Shown: positions 8,277 to 15,704 of the stretch, in pieces
Position numbering within the stretch: the first letter of the stretch is position 1
How the letters are laid out: each line of letters begins with the position of its first letter
Origin: Lachnoclostridium sp. Marseille-P6806
GTDB lineage: Bacteria; Bacillota; Clostridia; Lachnospirales; Lachnospiraceae
Direction of reading: 5' to 3'
NCBI RefSeq assembly: GCF_900625025.1
Contig: NZ_LR130576.1
Coordinates: 124,001 to 188,000 of the forward strand
Length of the DNA stretch: 64,000 nt
Program-made: the position numbers and the translations under genes
The notes under the pieces: generated by a model
The model's database searches: none
Told to the model about the DNA's origin: nothing
Seen by the model: only the letters and a program-made list of their open reading frames with translations

Positions 8277-9830
8277 ATGACTCTTCTTCTTGTAGATGAT
8301 GAATATCTGATGGTGGAAGCCATCCGGAAACGGATTGAAGATCTGCATATCCCGGAGCTTACGGAGATCCGTACCGCTTACAGCGCGGAACAGGCAAAGC
8401 GGGTCTACGCCGCAGAGCCGGTGGATATTCTGGTGACAGATGTCGCGATGCCGAGGGAGGACGGCCTCTCCCTGGTGAAATGGGTGCGGGAGCAGGGCTC
8501 CCCGTCCGTCAATCTGCTGCTCACCGGACATGAGGATTTTGTCTATGCAAAATCTGCGATTCATCTCCAGTGCTTCCGCTATATTCTGAAGCCGATCAAT
8601 GTCGATGAACTGGCAGAGGCTCTCCGCGATGCGGCAGCTCTGTGCCGAAAACAGCAGGAGGAGAAGAATGCATCCGCCTCCGCCGTGTCCGACCGCATCG
8701 ACAGATTCTGGCAGGAGATGCTGTCCGGCGGGCTGCATCCCGGATCCGAGGATGTGAACCTGCGTCTTGCCCAGATCGGGCTTGGTGAAGGGTACACTGC
8801 TTTTGACTTCTGCTTCACGCTTCTCCGGGTGCAGCCTCTGCGCGGCGATGCCAGGGATATCCTGCAGAGTGTCCCTGCTTCGGAGCTGCATCGTGTCGTC
8901 CGTTCCGTTTTTCAGAAACAGCTGCATTTTGTCACGCTGCAGCTGGGTTCCTACATCCTGATCTCAGACCCTGCAGAGGAGGCCGGCACTCTGCCTCTGC
9001 TGGACAGGACACTGGAGCTTCTGACAGAGAGATGGCCGGACTGCCGTTTCGTCCTGTATACGATGGATTCCATGCCGGGAGGGGCCGCCTACTATGTCTG
9101 TGAACTTCTGGAGCGCTGTGCCGCAAGCTTCATCGCGACAGAGAATGCCGTGATCGCGGAGGATGAGCTGCAGAAGCTCACCCGCCCCGTCTCCGATATC
9201 GCGCTTCCGACGGCAAAATGGGCCGATTGGCTGCTGGCCGGAAGGATAGACGATATCCTCATGGAACTGCGGGCAATTCTGCTCCACGAGGGGCGCATTC
9301 TGTCCTCCAGGCGCCTCACCTGCATCTATTATGACTTTCTGAATATGACATTCCGTGTTATGGCGGAGAGGCATATCGGCATCTCCACTCTCTCCGTCCA
9401 CGCCAATATAGTAGAGACTACCTCCTCCGCGGAAAATCTGCTGCACTGGGCTTCTCGCATTCTTGCCAGTGTCACGCAGGCATCTGCGAAGAGTGCATCT
9501 TCCGATTCCGTCATACAGGCGGCAAAGCAGTATATATCACAGCACCTCGACGATCCCGACCTGTCCCGGAACAGCATCGCCGGGGAGATCCATATATCGC
9601 CCGATTATCTGTCCTATCTCTTCCACAGAGAGACCGGAACCGTGCTGTCCTCCTACATCACGGAACAGCGCATTGAGGCATCAAAAAAGCTCCTGCGCAC
9701 AACGCAGGAACCTCTGACAGACATTGCTCTCGCCGTCGGCTACGCCGACAGCACCTACTACTGCAGGCAGTTCCGAAAAGTGACCGGTCAGACACCGGGA
9801 GCCTACCGCAGCAGCATGAAAAAGAAGTGA
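8277..9830 (+). CDS. Response regulator with AraC-type DNA-binding domain, YesN type
   Basis: 517 aa. The receiver domain is at 1-125, with acidic residues D7/D8, phosphoacceptor D55 (in LVTDVAMP) and the conserved Lys in LKPIN. A middle region of about 270 residues has no recognised fold. A double helix-turn-helix AraC domain fills the last 100 residues (the ISPDYLSYLFHRETG and YADSTYYCRQFRKVTG segments). It is partner to the kinase just upstream and the likely activator of the divergent importer operon and perhaps GH43. The 3' end abuts the copA remnant on the opposite strand, with no clear terminator between them. Confidence 0.9.
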   Translation: MTLLLVDDEYLMVEAIRKRIEDLHIPELTEIRTAYSAEQAKRVYAAEPVDILVTDVAMPREDGLSLVKWVREQGSPSVNLLLTGHEDFVYAKSAIHLQCFRYILKPINVDELAEALRDAAALCRKQQEEKNASASAVSDRIDRFWQEMLSGGLHPGSEDVNLRLAQIGLGEGYTAFDFCFTLLRVQPLRGDARDILQSVPASELHRVVRSVFQKQLHFVTLQLGSYILISDPAEEAGTLPLLDRTLELLTERWPDCRFVLYTMDSMPGGAAYYVCELLERCAASFIATENAVIAEDELQKLTRPVSDIALPTAKWADWLLAGRIDDILMELRAILLHEGRILSSRRLTCIYYDFLNMTFRVMAERHIGISTLSVHANIVETTSSAENLLHWASRILASVTQASAKSASSDSVIQAAKQYISQHLDDPDLSRNSIAGEIHISPDYLSYLFHRETGTVLSSYITEQRIEASKKLLRTTQEPLTDIALAVGYADSTYYCRQFRKVTGQTPGAYRSSMKKK

Positions 9831-9835
9831 TTGAC

Positions 9836-10460
9836 TCCAGACCAGCGAACTTGCAGCCCGCCTCATCGACGGCCTTGCTGATCTCCGCCTCCGGAACGTC
9901 CCTGCTCGTCGGGTTCTGACGTATAGGCGATCCGCACTTCTTCGATCGTGAAATCCGCCACGGCATCCGCAATGTCAGGAATCTTCTTCAGAGCCGTGCT
10001 CACGTGTCTTTCACAATTATGGCACATCAGGCCTTTCACCGTTACGGTTCCGGTGTGCGCCCCGGCGGGAATCCGAAGCTGCGGAGCAGGTTGTTCCGAA
10101 CCGGCTGCCGATGCCTGCGGCGATCTCTCCACCGGGCACTGCTGCGCACTGTCCGAAGAACTGCTCTTATCGGATGCCTGCACGGATCCGGCGGCCTGTG
10201 CCATGCCTGCTGCCTGCGCGGATTCTTCCCCCGGACTGCACGAGAGCACTTCCATCGTCCGGCAGCGCCCTATGGCGGAGCGGTCGGTCATGCGACGCGT
10301 CATGCACCTTGAAGAGATTCAGGCGCAGCGCATTCCTGCAGACGGTGAAGCTCGAGATAGTCATGGCCGCGGAGACGATCATCGGATTGATGCGGACATT
10401 CGGGTACACGCCTGCGGTGACCTGGATGAGAATCACGTTGCCTTCTAAACGGGAAATGTT
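9836..10460 (-). pseudogene. copA: Remnant of a copper P-type ATPase C-terminus with HMA domain
   Basis: Only the last part of a CopA-like gene remains, broken across frames. Codons around 10436-10310 give the last membrane segment (NPMIVSAAMTISSF followed by NALRLNLFK). A second frame (about 10303-9905) gives a low-complexity linker and a heavy-metal-associated domain with the CHNC metal motif in VKGLMCHNCERHV. A third frame (about 9905-9840) gives the end of that HMA domain (DVPEAEISKAVDEAG). At least two frameshifts are needed, there is a stop just upstream (10461-10463), and the ATPase core is absent. A C-terminal HMA domain is common in clostridial CopA. The gene is non-functional here. 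Confidence 0.75.
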
Positions 10461-10500
10461 TCAGATTTGCTTAAGAACGTGCCATAATATTGACACTACC

Positions 10501-10550
10501 GGGCGGACTCCGGACTTGCACCGGTTAGAAACGTGCGCCGCCGGGCGCAC
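10501..10550 (-). mobile_element. Probable 5' fragment of a group IIC intron
   Basis: Read on the minus strand, the sequence starts GTGCGCCCGGC at 10550, then a GGCGCAC complement, then a GGTGCAAGTCCGG segment. This is the usual 5' end and early domain I pattern of bacterial class C group II introns. It begins two bases after the T-run of the uraA terminator, and class C introns are known to insert directly behind Rho-independent terminators. No catalytic domain V or reverse transcriptase follows, so it would be a truncated relic. Confidence 0.4.
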
Positions 10551-10552
10551 AC

Positions 10553-10601
10553 AAAAAAACGGCGTCCCCGTTTCCCAATTTTATGAGAAACGGCGGACGC
10601 C
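10553..10601 (-). terminator. uraA terminator
   Basis: A GC-rich stem of about 14 bp (10561-10574 with 10587-10601, one bulge) is followed on the minus strand by seven T residues (10553-10559). It lies 44 bases after the uraA stop codon. Confidence 0.9.
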
Positions 10602-10645
10602 GCCTGCCTGTTCTGTATTCGCCTGTATGACATTCCCGTCAGCGC

Positions 10646-12037
10646 TTAATGCTTCTTTCCCTTTCCTTCCTCCGCCAGATTTTCCCCCTGCGCAATCTGG
10701 AAGTCAACGCCGGTATCGTTCGGTGTCTCCTCCATAAAATTGTAATCCTTGCCGGGCAGAATCGCATTCAGCATGATGCCGACAAAGGAACCGACCGCAA
10801 GACCGGAAAATTTCAGGGCGACGCCGCCGACCGTGAAGCCGACCGAGCCGGCCGCGCTGTAATTGATTCCGATCGAGAGCACGAGAATCATCGCTGCAAT
10901 GATGACGTTGCGGGTTCTTGTGAAGTCCACATGCGTCTCGACGATATTGCGGACACCGACTGCGGAAATCATGCCGTACAAAACCAGAGAAATACCGCCG
11001 ATGGTCGCCGCCGGCATTACCTCGATGATGGCCGAAAACTTGGGGCAGAATGAGAGAATGATCGCGAACACGGCCGCAAGGCGGATTACACGGGGATCAT
11101 ATACGCGGGTCAGCGTCAGCACGCCGGTATTCTCCCCGTAGGTTGTGTTGGCCGGAGCGCCGAAGAGAGAAGCTACCGTTGTCGCAAGGCCGTCTCCGGT
11201 CAGCGTTCTGTGGAGGCCGGGATCCTTGATGTAATTCCGGTTGACCGTAGAGGAAATGGCCGAAATATCGCCGATGTGCTCCATCATCGTCGCAAAGGAA
11301 ATCGGAACAATCATGATCACCGAGGAGAGCAGCATCGAGGTATCGGCTTTGCCGCTGCTCCAGATGCCGAAAACCGTGCGGTTCCAGTCGAGAGGGAGGC
11401 CTACCCACGCCGCCTCGCGGACCGGCGTGAAGTCAATAATGCCCGCAAATGCCGCGACCAAATAAGAGCCCAGCACGCCGAGGATGATCGGGATGATCTT
11501 GATCATTCCGCGGCCCCAGATATTGCAGATGATGATAATGAAAATCGCGACCAGCGCCACGCCCCAATGCGTCGAGGAGTTGTTCACCGCGGACTGGGAG
11601 AGATTAAGGCCGATGGCAATGATGATCGGACCTGTGACGATGGGCGGGAAATAGCGCATAACCTTTTTCGCACCGAACACCTTGAAAAGAGCGGCAAGAA
11701 TAAGGTACATCAAGCCTGCGACCGCTACGCCGAAGCAGGCGTAGGGAAGAAGCTCCGGCTCCTTGTTCGGCGCAATGGCCGCATAACCGGCAATGAACGC
11801 AAACGATGACCCCAGAAAGGCCGGCACCTTTTTCTTGGTGATCGCATGAAACATCAGTGTGCCGATTCCGGCGAACAGGAGCGTCGCGGACACGCTGAGG
11901 CCGGTCAGAACAGGCACAAGCACCGTCGCGCCGAACATGGCGAACATATGCTGAAGACCGAGAATCCCCATCTTTGCAGTTCCCAGTGCTCTGGCGTCGT
12001 AGATCGGCTGATCGCCGAGCTTTGCTCTACTACTCAT
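10646..12037 (-). CDS. uraA: Uracil permease (NCS2 nucleobase:cation symporter)
   Basis: 463 aa polytopic membrane protein with about 12-14 hydrophobic segments. Family marks are PVLTGLSVSATLLFAG near the N-terminus, the buried substrate-site helix with MEHIGDISAIS, and the FGAPANTTYGENTG segment. The last two place it with uracil rather than xanthine/guanine carriers of NCS2. It imports uracil with protons. It is transcribed alone: a strong terminator follows it, and a terminator-like hairpin stands between it and the sortase gene upstream. Confidence 0.92.
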   Translation of the reverse strand: MSSRAKLGDQPIYDARALGTAKMGILGLQHMFAMFGATVLVPVLTGLSVSATLLFAGIGTLMFHAITKKKVPAFLGSSFAFIAGYAAIAPNKEPELLPYACFGVAVAGLMYLILAALFKVFGAKKVMRYFPPIVTGPIIIAIGLNLSQSAVNNSSTHWGVALVAIFIIIICNIWGRGMIKIIPIILGVLGSYLVAAFAGIIDFTPVREAAWVGLPLDWNRTVFGIWSSGKADTSMLLSSVIMIVPISFATMMEHIGDISAISSTVNRNYIKDPGLHRTLTGDGLATTVASLFGAPANTTYGENTGVLTLTRVYDPRVIRLAAVFAIILSFCPKFSAIIEVMPAATIGGISLVLYGMISAVGVRNIVETHVDFTRTRNVIIAAMILVLSIGINYSAAGSVGFTVGGVALKFSGLAVGSFVGIMLNAILPGKDYNFMEETPNDTGVDFQIAQGENLAEEGKGKKH

Positions 12038-12334
12038 AACTTACACCCTCTCTTTCTGTTTCGGAACATACAGAAACTGCACATGCCGACATCTCGCGCA
12101 GCGCGCTCGTAACCTCGCTCGACGGCGGCGGCCGGCGCTGCGGCAGTGCATGGCTCTTTGCCCGCACAAAAAAACACGTGCAAGGAAGCGATTTCTTTGC
12201 TTCCCGACGTGTTTTATCTTTGCTTTTGGTCCGCTGGCGAGCGCAGCGCAGCTTTAATTTTCATGCTCTCTTCCGGCCTGTGCAGTGACGTGATCCGTTA
12301 TCCTGTCCTATTCTAGCGACAGACTCTCGTCCCG
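12038..12334 (-). other. Intergenic leader between sortase and uraA
   Basis: 297 bases with no gene. The main feature is the hairpin at 12168-12215. No convincing promoter was found between that hairpin and uraA. I found no purine riboswitch match and no clear PyrR-binding loop. Confidence 0.5.
12168..12215 (-). terminator. Terminator or attenuator upstream of uraA
   Basis: AAAACACGT (12171-12179) pairs with ACGTGTTTT (12207-12215), with an inner GGAAGC/GCTTCC stem. On the minus strand it is followed by seven T residues (12168-12174). It ends the sortase transcript, or acts as an attenuator in a long uraA leader; the sequence alone does not decide. Confidence 0.7.
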
Positions 12335-13222
12335 TCAAGGAGAAATATGCCGTCCGATCAGCGCCGCGTGTACGAGAAAACGCTCCACATGCCTTGAACC
12401 GGAGCAGGTAGAGAGCGTCAGCAACCTGGGTCTCGCATGGAAATCGATCTCTTCCTCCGGCTTGTACAGCGACCGTTCGCGGATTTTCGCAAGATAGGCA
12501 TCATACCCCTCTTCGCCATCAAAGCCCGCGTAGCTGTCGCTCGCGTAATCCGTCACATAGCAGGAAAAAATCTCATACTTCAACACCGCATCCGGAGTAT
12601 AGAAATAGCAGTAGGGATCCGACGCACAGAGCTCCGGCTCCTGCACAAAGCGCTTGAGGCTCCCGAACATCGTTCCGTTGCGCATATTGTGGCCAAAGAC
12701 AAACGTATTCGCATCCGATAAATCCTGTGAGGCCGTATAATCGAGAAAAATAGCTCCCGCCGCATTACGGGTGCCCTCAAAGGTCGTCGTCAGATAGGTA
12801 TCATAGTCCTCCGCGGCAACCACCGGGTAGCGCAGCTTCAGCGCCGGCACATAGAGAACACCGAGGAAACGGCTGTTGATCCGTCTGTATTCCTCGTAAT
12901 CTATCACAAAGTCGGGATAGCGGAACTCTGTCTCCACACCGGCCCAAGGCCCGTCCTCTGCGGGTTCGGAGGCTTCTCCTGTCGCCGCCGGTGCCGCCGG
13001 CTCCTCCGGCAGACTTTCTCTCGCCGTCACCAGCGCGTCCAGCGACGCATATTCCGCCTTCGCCGCCTGATACTCATGCTGCATGCAGAGCAGCCAGACC
13101 GCGCCGGTCACAATAAGGAGCACGCCGGCCGCCGGAACAAAAACGCGGAGAAAGCCGCGGGGCCTCTCCGCTTTCCTCCGAGCAGCCCTCTCCTCCTTAT
13201 TCTCCGGTTTCTCTGCTGTCAT
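12335..13222 (-). CDS. srtB: Class B sortase
   Basis: 295 aa. A basic N-terminus and one membrane anchor (about 24-46) precede a Glu/Pro/Ala-rich spacer and the catalytic sortase B domain. The triad is visible: H178 in VFGHNM, C273 in LSTCSGS and R281 in HVERF. Class B sortases attach specific proteins to the cell wall or build pili. ATG 13222 is used, with GGAG upstream; the gene overlaps the 3' end of the preceding gene by about 26 bases, which indicates coupling. No LPXTG or NPQTN-type substrate is encoded in the window, so its target is elsewhere. Confidence 0.88.
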   Translation of the reverse strand: MTAEKPENKEERAARRKAERPRGFLRVFVPAAGVLLIVTGAVWLLCMQHEYQAAKAEYASLDALVTARESLPEEPAAPAATGEASEPAEDGPWAGVETEFRYPDFVIDYEEYRRINSRFLGVLYVPALKLRYPVVAAEDYDTYLTTTFEGTRNAAGAIFLDYTASQDLSDANTFVFGHNMRNGTMFGSLKRFVQEPELCASDPYCYFYTPDAVLKYEIFSCYVTDYASDSYAGFDGEEGYDAYLAKIRERSLYKPEEEIDFHARPRLLTLSTCSGSRHVERFLVHAALIGRHISP

Positions 13223-13946
13223 CAAAAAACTGCTCCGTCCGGTTCACTTCCTCCGCCGCGCGGTTCACGGCATCCTGCACCGTCTCCATCGCATCGTCCG
13301 CGACAGCCGCGGCAGCAGACGCCGCCTCTTCCGCTTTCTGCTCGAAAGCCTCTGCCGCGCCGTTTTCGCCGGCCGGCTTCTCCGCCTCCTCCTGCTTCTC
13401 CCGGCAGGTCGTATCAACGGTGCTGTATGTCTTTTCACCCTTGCTCAGAATATCCCGCACCTGTCCCGCGGAATCCACCATGGTATCCCGGAAACGCACC
13501 GCAGTCTCTCCCATGACATGAAGAATATCCTCGCCCTTTGGCCCGATGTTCTCGCGGACCTTCGGCATTACATCCTTTTTCACCTTTTCCGCCGCGGCAT
13601 CGGCCCCCGCTTTCAGCGTGGTATATGCGCGCGCCGCAAGCGCTGCTGCATCCGCCGCCATACTCTGCGCTGCGGATTCCGCCGATGCCTTTTCGCTGTC
13701 CGGGGTCTCCTCTTTCTTTTCCTCTGCACACCCCGGACCCTCATCGGCAGTGTCTGCGCTCTCTCCAAAAGCCGTCCGGTTCTCCTCAGCCGGCTCTCCG
13801 GCATCCGGTGCTGTCTTCGCGTCCGCAGTCCCCTCTCCGGTGACGCCCTCCGCTTTCTTCTCCGAATTTTTCAGGTATCCGTACACACCTGCTGCAGCTG
13901 CGCCGAAGACGGCGGCTCCCAAAAGCAATCTGCTGATTCTGCCCAT
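13197..13946 (-). CDS. Small membrane-anchored Ala/Glu-rich protein
   Basis: 249 aa, not recognised as a named family. An N-terminal hydrophobic segment (about 4-24, with RLLLGAAVFGAAAAG) is followed by a long charged, Ala/Glu-rich region likely to form coiled coil, much like YtxH-type stress proteins. Cysteines at two positions and repeated EEA/AEE patterns are visible. It is translationally coupled to sortase B, so it may act with it, but it has no sorting signal. Function unknown. Confidence 0.65.
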   Translation of the reverse strand: MGRISRLLLGAAVFGAAAAGVYGYLKNSEKKAEGVTGEGTADAKTAPDAGEPAEENRTAFGESADTADEGPGCAEEKKEETPDSEKASAESAAQSMAADAAALAARAYTTLKAGADAAAEKVKKDVMPKVRENIGPKGEDILHVMGETAVRFRDTMVDSAGQVRDILSKGEKTYSTVDTTCREKQEEAEKPAGENGAAEAFEQKAEEAASAAAAVADDAMETVQDAVNRAAEEVNRTEQFFDDSRETGE

Positions 13947-14137
13947 TTTTTACATCCTCCTCTTCCCTATGCGGCACACACGGCGGATATTCTTCATCCG
14001 AAAGACACCGCCCTGCGGTCTGTAACATTGTATTTATCTTACTCTATTTTCAGACAGAATAAAATGACGGGGCTATAAAATATTGATAAACGAAACATGA
14101 ACAGAAGGGGCCGCCGGGAGGTGCCGCACAGATACGC

Positions 14138-14166
14138 TTGAAAGCGCGCGCCCTCCATGCTATATT
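14138..14166 (+). promoter_or_regulatory. tetR promoter
   Basis: TTGAAA (14138-14143), a 17-base spacer and TATATT (14161-14166) form a near-consensus sigma-A promoter. The start point falls at about 14173, just before the operator-like palindrome. Confidence 0.65.
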
Positions 14167-14177
14167 AGATTTCAATA

Positions 14178-14190
14178 GACCGATTCGGTC
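14178..14190. promoter_or_regulatory. Putative TetR operator
   Basis: GACCGATTCGGTC is a perfect palindrome around one central base, within a longer imperfect repeat. It lies about 5-17 bases after the predicted start of tetR transcription and 31 bases before its ATG, the usual place for self-repression by a TetR protein. Confidence 0.6.
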
Positions 14191-14221
14191 AATGAATGCC
14201 GTGACGGTATGACGATCTGCT

Positions 14222-14833
14222 ATGAACGAAAAATTTTACGATCTCAAAAAAGAAAAACAGGACCGTATCATCAACGGCGCACTTAAAATTTTTGCGCTGA
14301 ACGGCTATAAGCATGCCAGCACCGACGATATCATCGCGGAAGCACGGATCAGCAAGGGGCTGCTCTTCCATTATTTCGGGAGCAAGATCGGTCTCTATGA
14401 GTTTCTGTTCGGCTACGCCTCCCGTTTTGCCGTCGTCGAGCTCCGCTCTGGCGTCTCGCGGAGCGAGCGGGATTATTTTGAGATCCAGCGGCGCATCACG
14501 GCCTCCGAGGCTGCGCTCGAAGTCCAGTATCCTTATATCACCATGTTCCTCGACTCTGTACTCCGCGAGACCTGCGAGGAAGCGCTTTCCGCCATCGCTG
14601 ATTCCCGCACCCTGGTGGCGCTCTGCTACGAGGAGCTCCTTTCCGCCGCCGATCTTACGCTGTTTCAGAACGAGGACGACGCCGATAAGCTGACCCAGAT
14701 CATCTCCTACACCAAGCAGGGACTTCTCCGCGCGCATCTGGGCGATCCGCTGTACCGCCCGAAAGATATGGAGGACGAGATCGACAACCTCCTCGATTTT
14801 CTGCGGGCTCACTTTTTTGCCCGCGAGTCCTGA
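14222..14833 (+). CDS. TetR family transcriptional regulator
   Basis: 203 aa, the usual length. The helix-turn-helix lies at about 15-60 (RIINGALKIFALNGY, then ASTDDIIAEARISKGLLFHYFGSK). The C-terminal ligand and dimer domain is variable, and the ligand cannot be predicted. The promoter and palindrome upstream indicate autoregulation. The divergent neighbour is the Ala/Glu-rich protein and sortase pair, 275 bases away, which is a candidate second target. Confidence 0.88.
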   Translation: MNEKFYDLKKEKQDRIINGALKIFALNGYKHASTDDIIAEARISKGLLFHYFGSKIGLYEFLFGYASRFAVVELRSGVSRSERDYFEIQRRITASEAALEVQYPYITMFLDSVLRETCEEALSAIADSRTLVALCYEELLSAADLTLFQNEDDADKLTQIISYTKQGLLRAHLGDPLYRPKDMEDEIDNLLDFLRAHFFARES

Positions 14834-14852
14834 CCTGACGCCGCCCCGGGCG

Positions 14853-15662
14853 TCACTTCTTCATCCGGTGGGGCGCATCCGCGGGATACCCGCCTTTCAG
14901 CTTCTGCATGCCCCTCTGCAGCGCATCCCTTGAATTTTTCCAGTCCTTATCTGCATTCTGATAATCAAACTTTTCGATCATCCAGTCCACATCACCGGTC
15001 AGCCTTGCCAGATTATCCTGCATGAGACGGAACACGGCGCGGTAAAATTCCTCTCTCTCCGCCTCATCGAGGCAGCGCTGCGCGGCCTCGCAGAGATCGC
15101 CGAAATGCGGGATGCAGAACCCTTTTCCCTCTTCGATCTTCCGGCGGAACTCCGGATCTTTCTGCCACAGATAAAAAAATGTCTCCACATATCTTTTCTT
15201 TGTGTTCTCGATCTGTCGGCATACGAAGCAGCTCTTCTCCCGCGCGGCGGTCCATGCCGCGACAGAATCACGACGTCCGACCGGAGCTCCTCCCGTCTCC
15301 TCCGTGCGGCTCCGGAGCTTCCGGAAAAGTCCTGCCGCACCCTCCGCGGACGTCTTTTTCCCCTCGGTCCGATGCGCTGCGATTTCCGCCTCCAGCTCCC
15401 GCCGCACCGCGCGCAGATGCGTGGAAAGAATCCATGCGCTCCCCAGCGCATTGCCATAATCGAACATCTGCTTGAAATGGCGGCGGCAGAAGCCCTCCCG
15501 GTCCGTCATGGCACGGATGTCCTGCTCCATATAGGAGGAGCTGTTTCCGAGTGTGAAATCCAGCGCGTCCTGTTCTATTTTGCGCTCTGCAAAGCAGAGC
15601 GGACATTCATCTCCCGCGGCGACCGCATCGTTCAGCGGAATGGTATACAATTTCTCTTTCAT
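14853..15662 (-). CDS. DUF6062-like protein with repeated Cys/His motifs
   Basis: 269 aa, cytoplasmic, function unknown. It matches what I know of the DUF6062 family. The sequence contains two similar halves: CPLC then GFCRRHF (about 20-65), and CFVC then GFCIPHF (about 145-190). The CxxC and C-x2-H patterns look like metal-binding or redox sites. It starts at ATG 15662 with GGAGG 5-6 bases upstream. Its 5' region carries the TGCTTCGGCATGGAGG motif also found before guaB, dapB, lysC and the AlgD-like gene. It follows mocR closely and may be the last gene of the same transcript. Confidence 0.65.
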   Translation of the reverse strand: MKEKLYTIPLNDAVAAGDECPLCFAERKIEQDALDFTLGNSSSYMEQDIRAMTDREGFCRRHFKQMFDYGNALGSAWILSTHLRAVRRELEAEIAAHRTEGKKTSAEGAAGLFRKLRSRTEETGGAPVGRRDSVAAWTAAREKSCFVCRQIENTKKRYVETFFYLWQKDPEFRRKIEEGKGFCIPHFGDLCEAAQRCLDEAEREEFYRAVFRLMQDNLARLTGDVDWMIEKFDYQNADKDWKNSRDALQRGMQKLKGGYPADAPHRMKK

Positions 15663-15698
15663 GATAATCCTCCATGCCGAAGCGCTCCCCAGCGAGGC
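15663..15698 (-). promoter_or_regulatory. Ribosome-proximal TTCGG motif before the DUF6062-like gene
   Basis: Minus strand: GCCTCGC, a 7-base gap, then GCGCTTCGGCATGGAGG and the start codon. This is one of six related start-site leaders in the window. The GC-TTCG-GC core can form a UUCG tetraloop hairpin directly before the Shine-Dalgarno site. Confidence 0.5.
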
Positions 15699-15704
15699 GC
15701 GCGC

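Noticed and set aside
10485-10560. Cobalamin-type riboswitch suggested by GGTGCAAGTCCGG
   Set aside because: No B12 box or other cobalamin core elements are present, and the segment follows a terminator rather than preceding a gene; the intron explanation fits better.
12160-12215. Second group IIC intron start behind the hairpin upstream of uraA (T-run followed by GTGCGGGC)
   Set aside because: Only five bases match the intron 5' consensus, and the bases that follow show no domain I pattern.
12038-12334. Purine riboswitch or PyrR site before uraA
   Set aside because: The conserved loops of the purine aptamer are absent, and no convincing PyrR-binding loop could be found.
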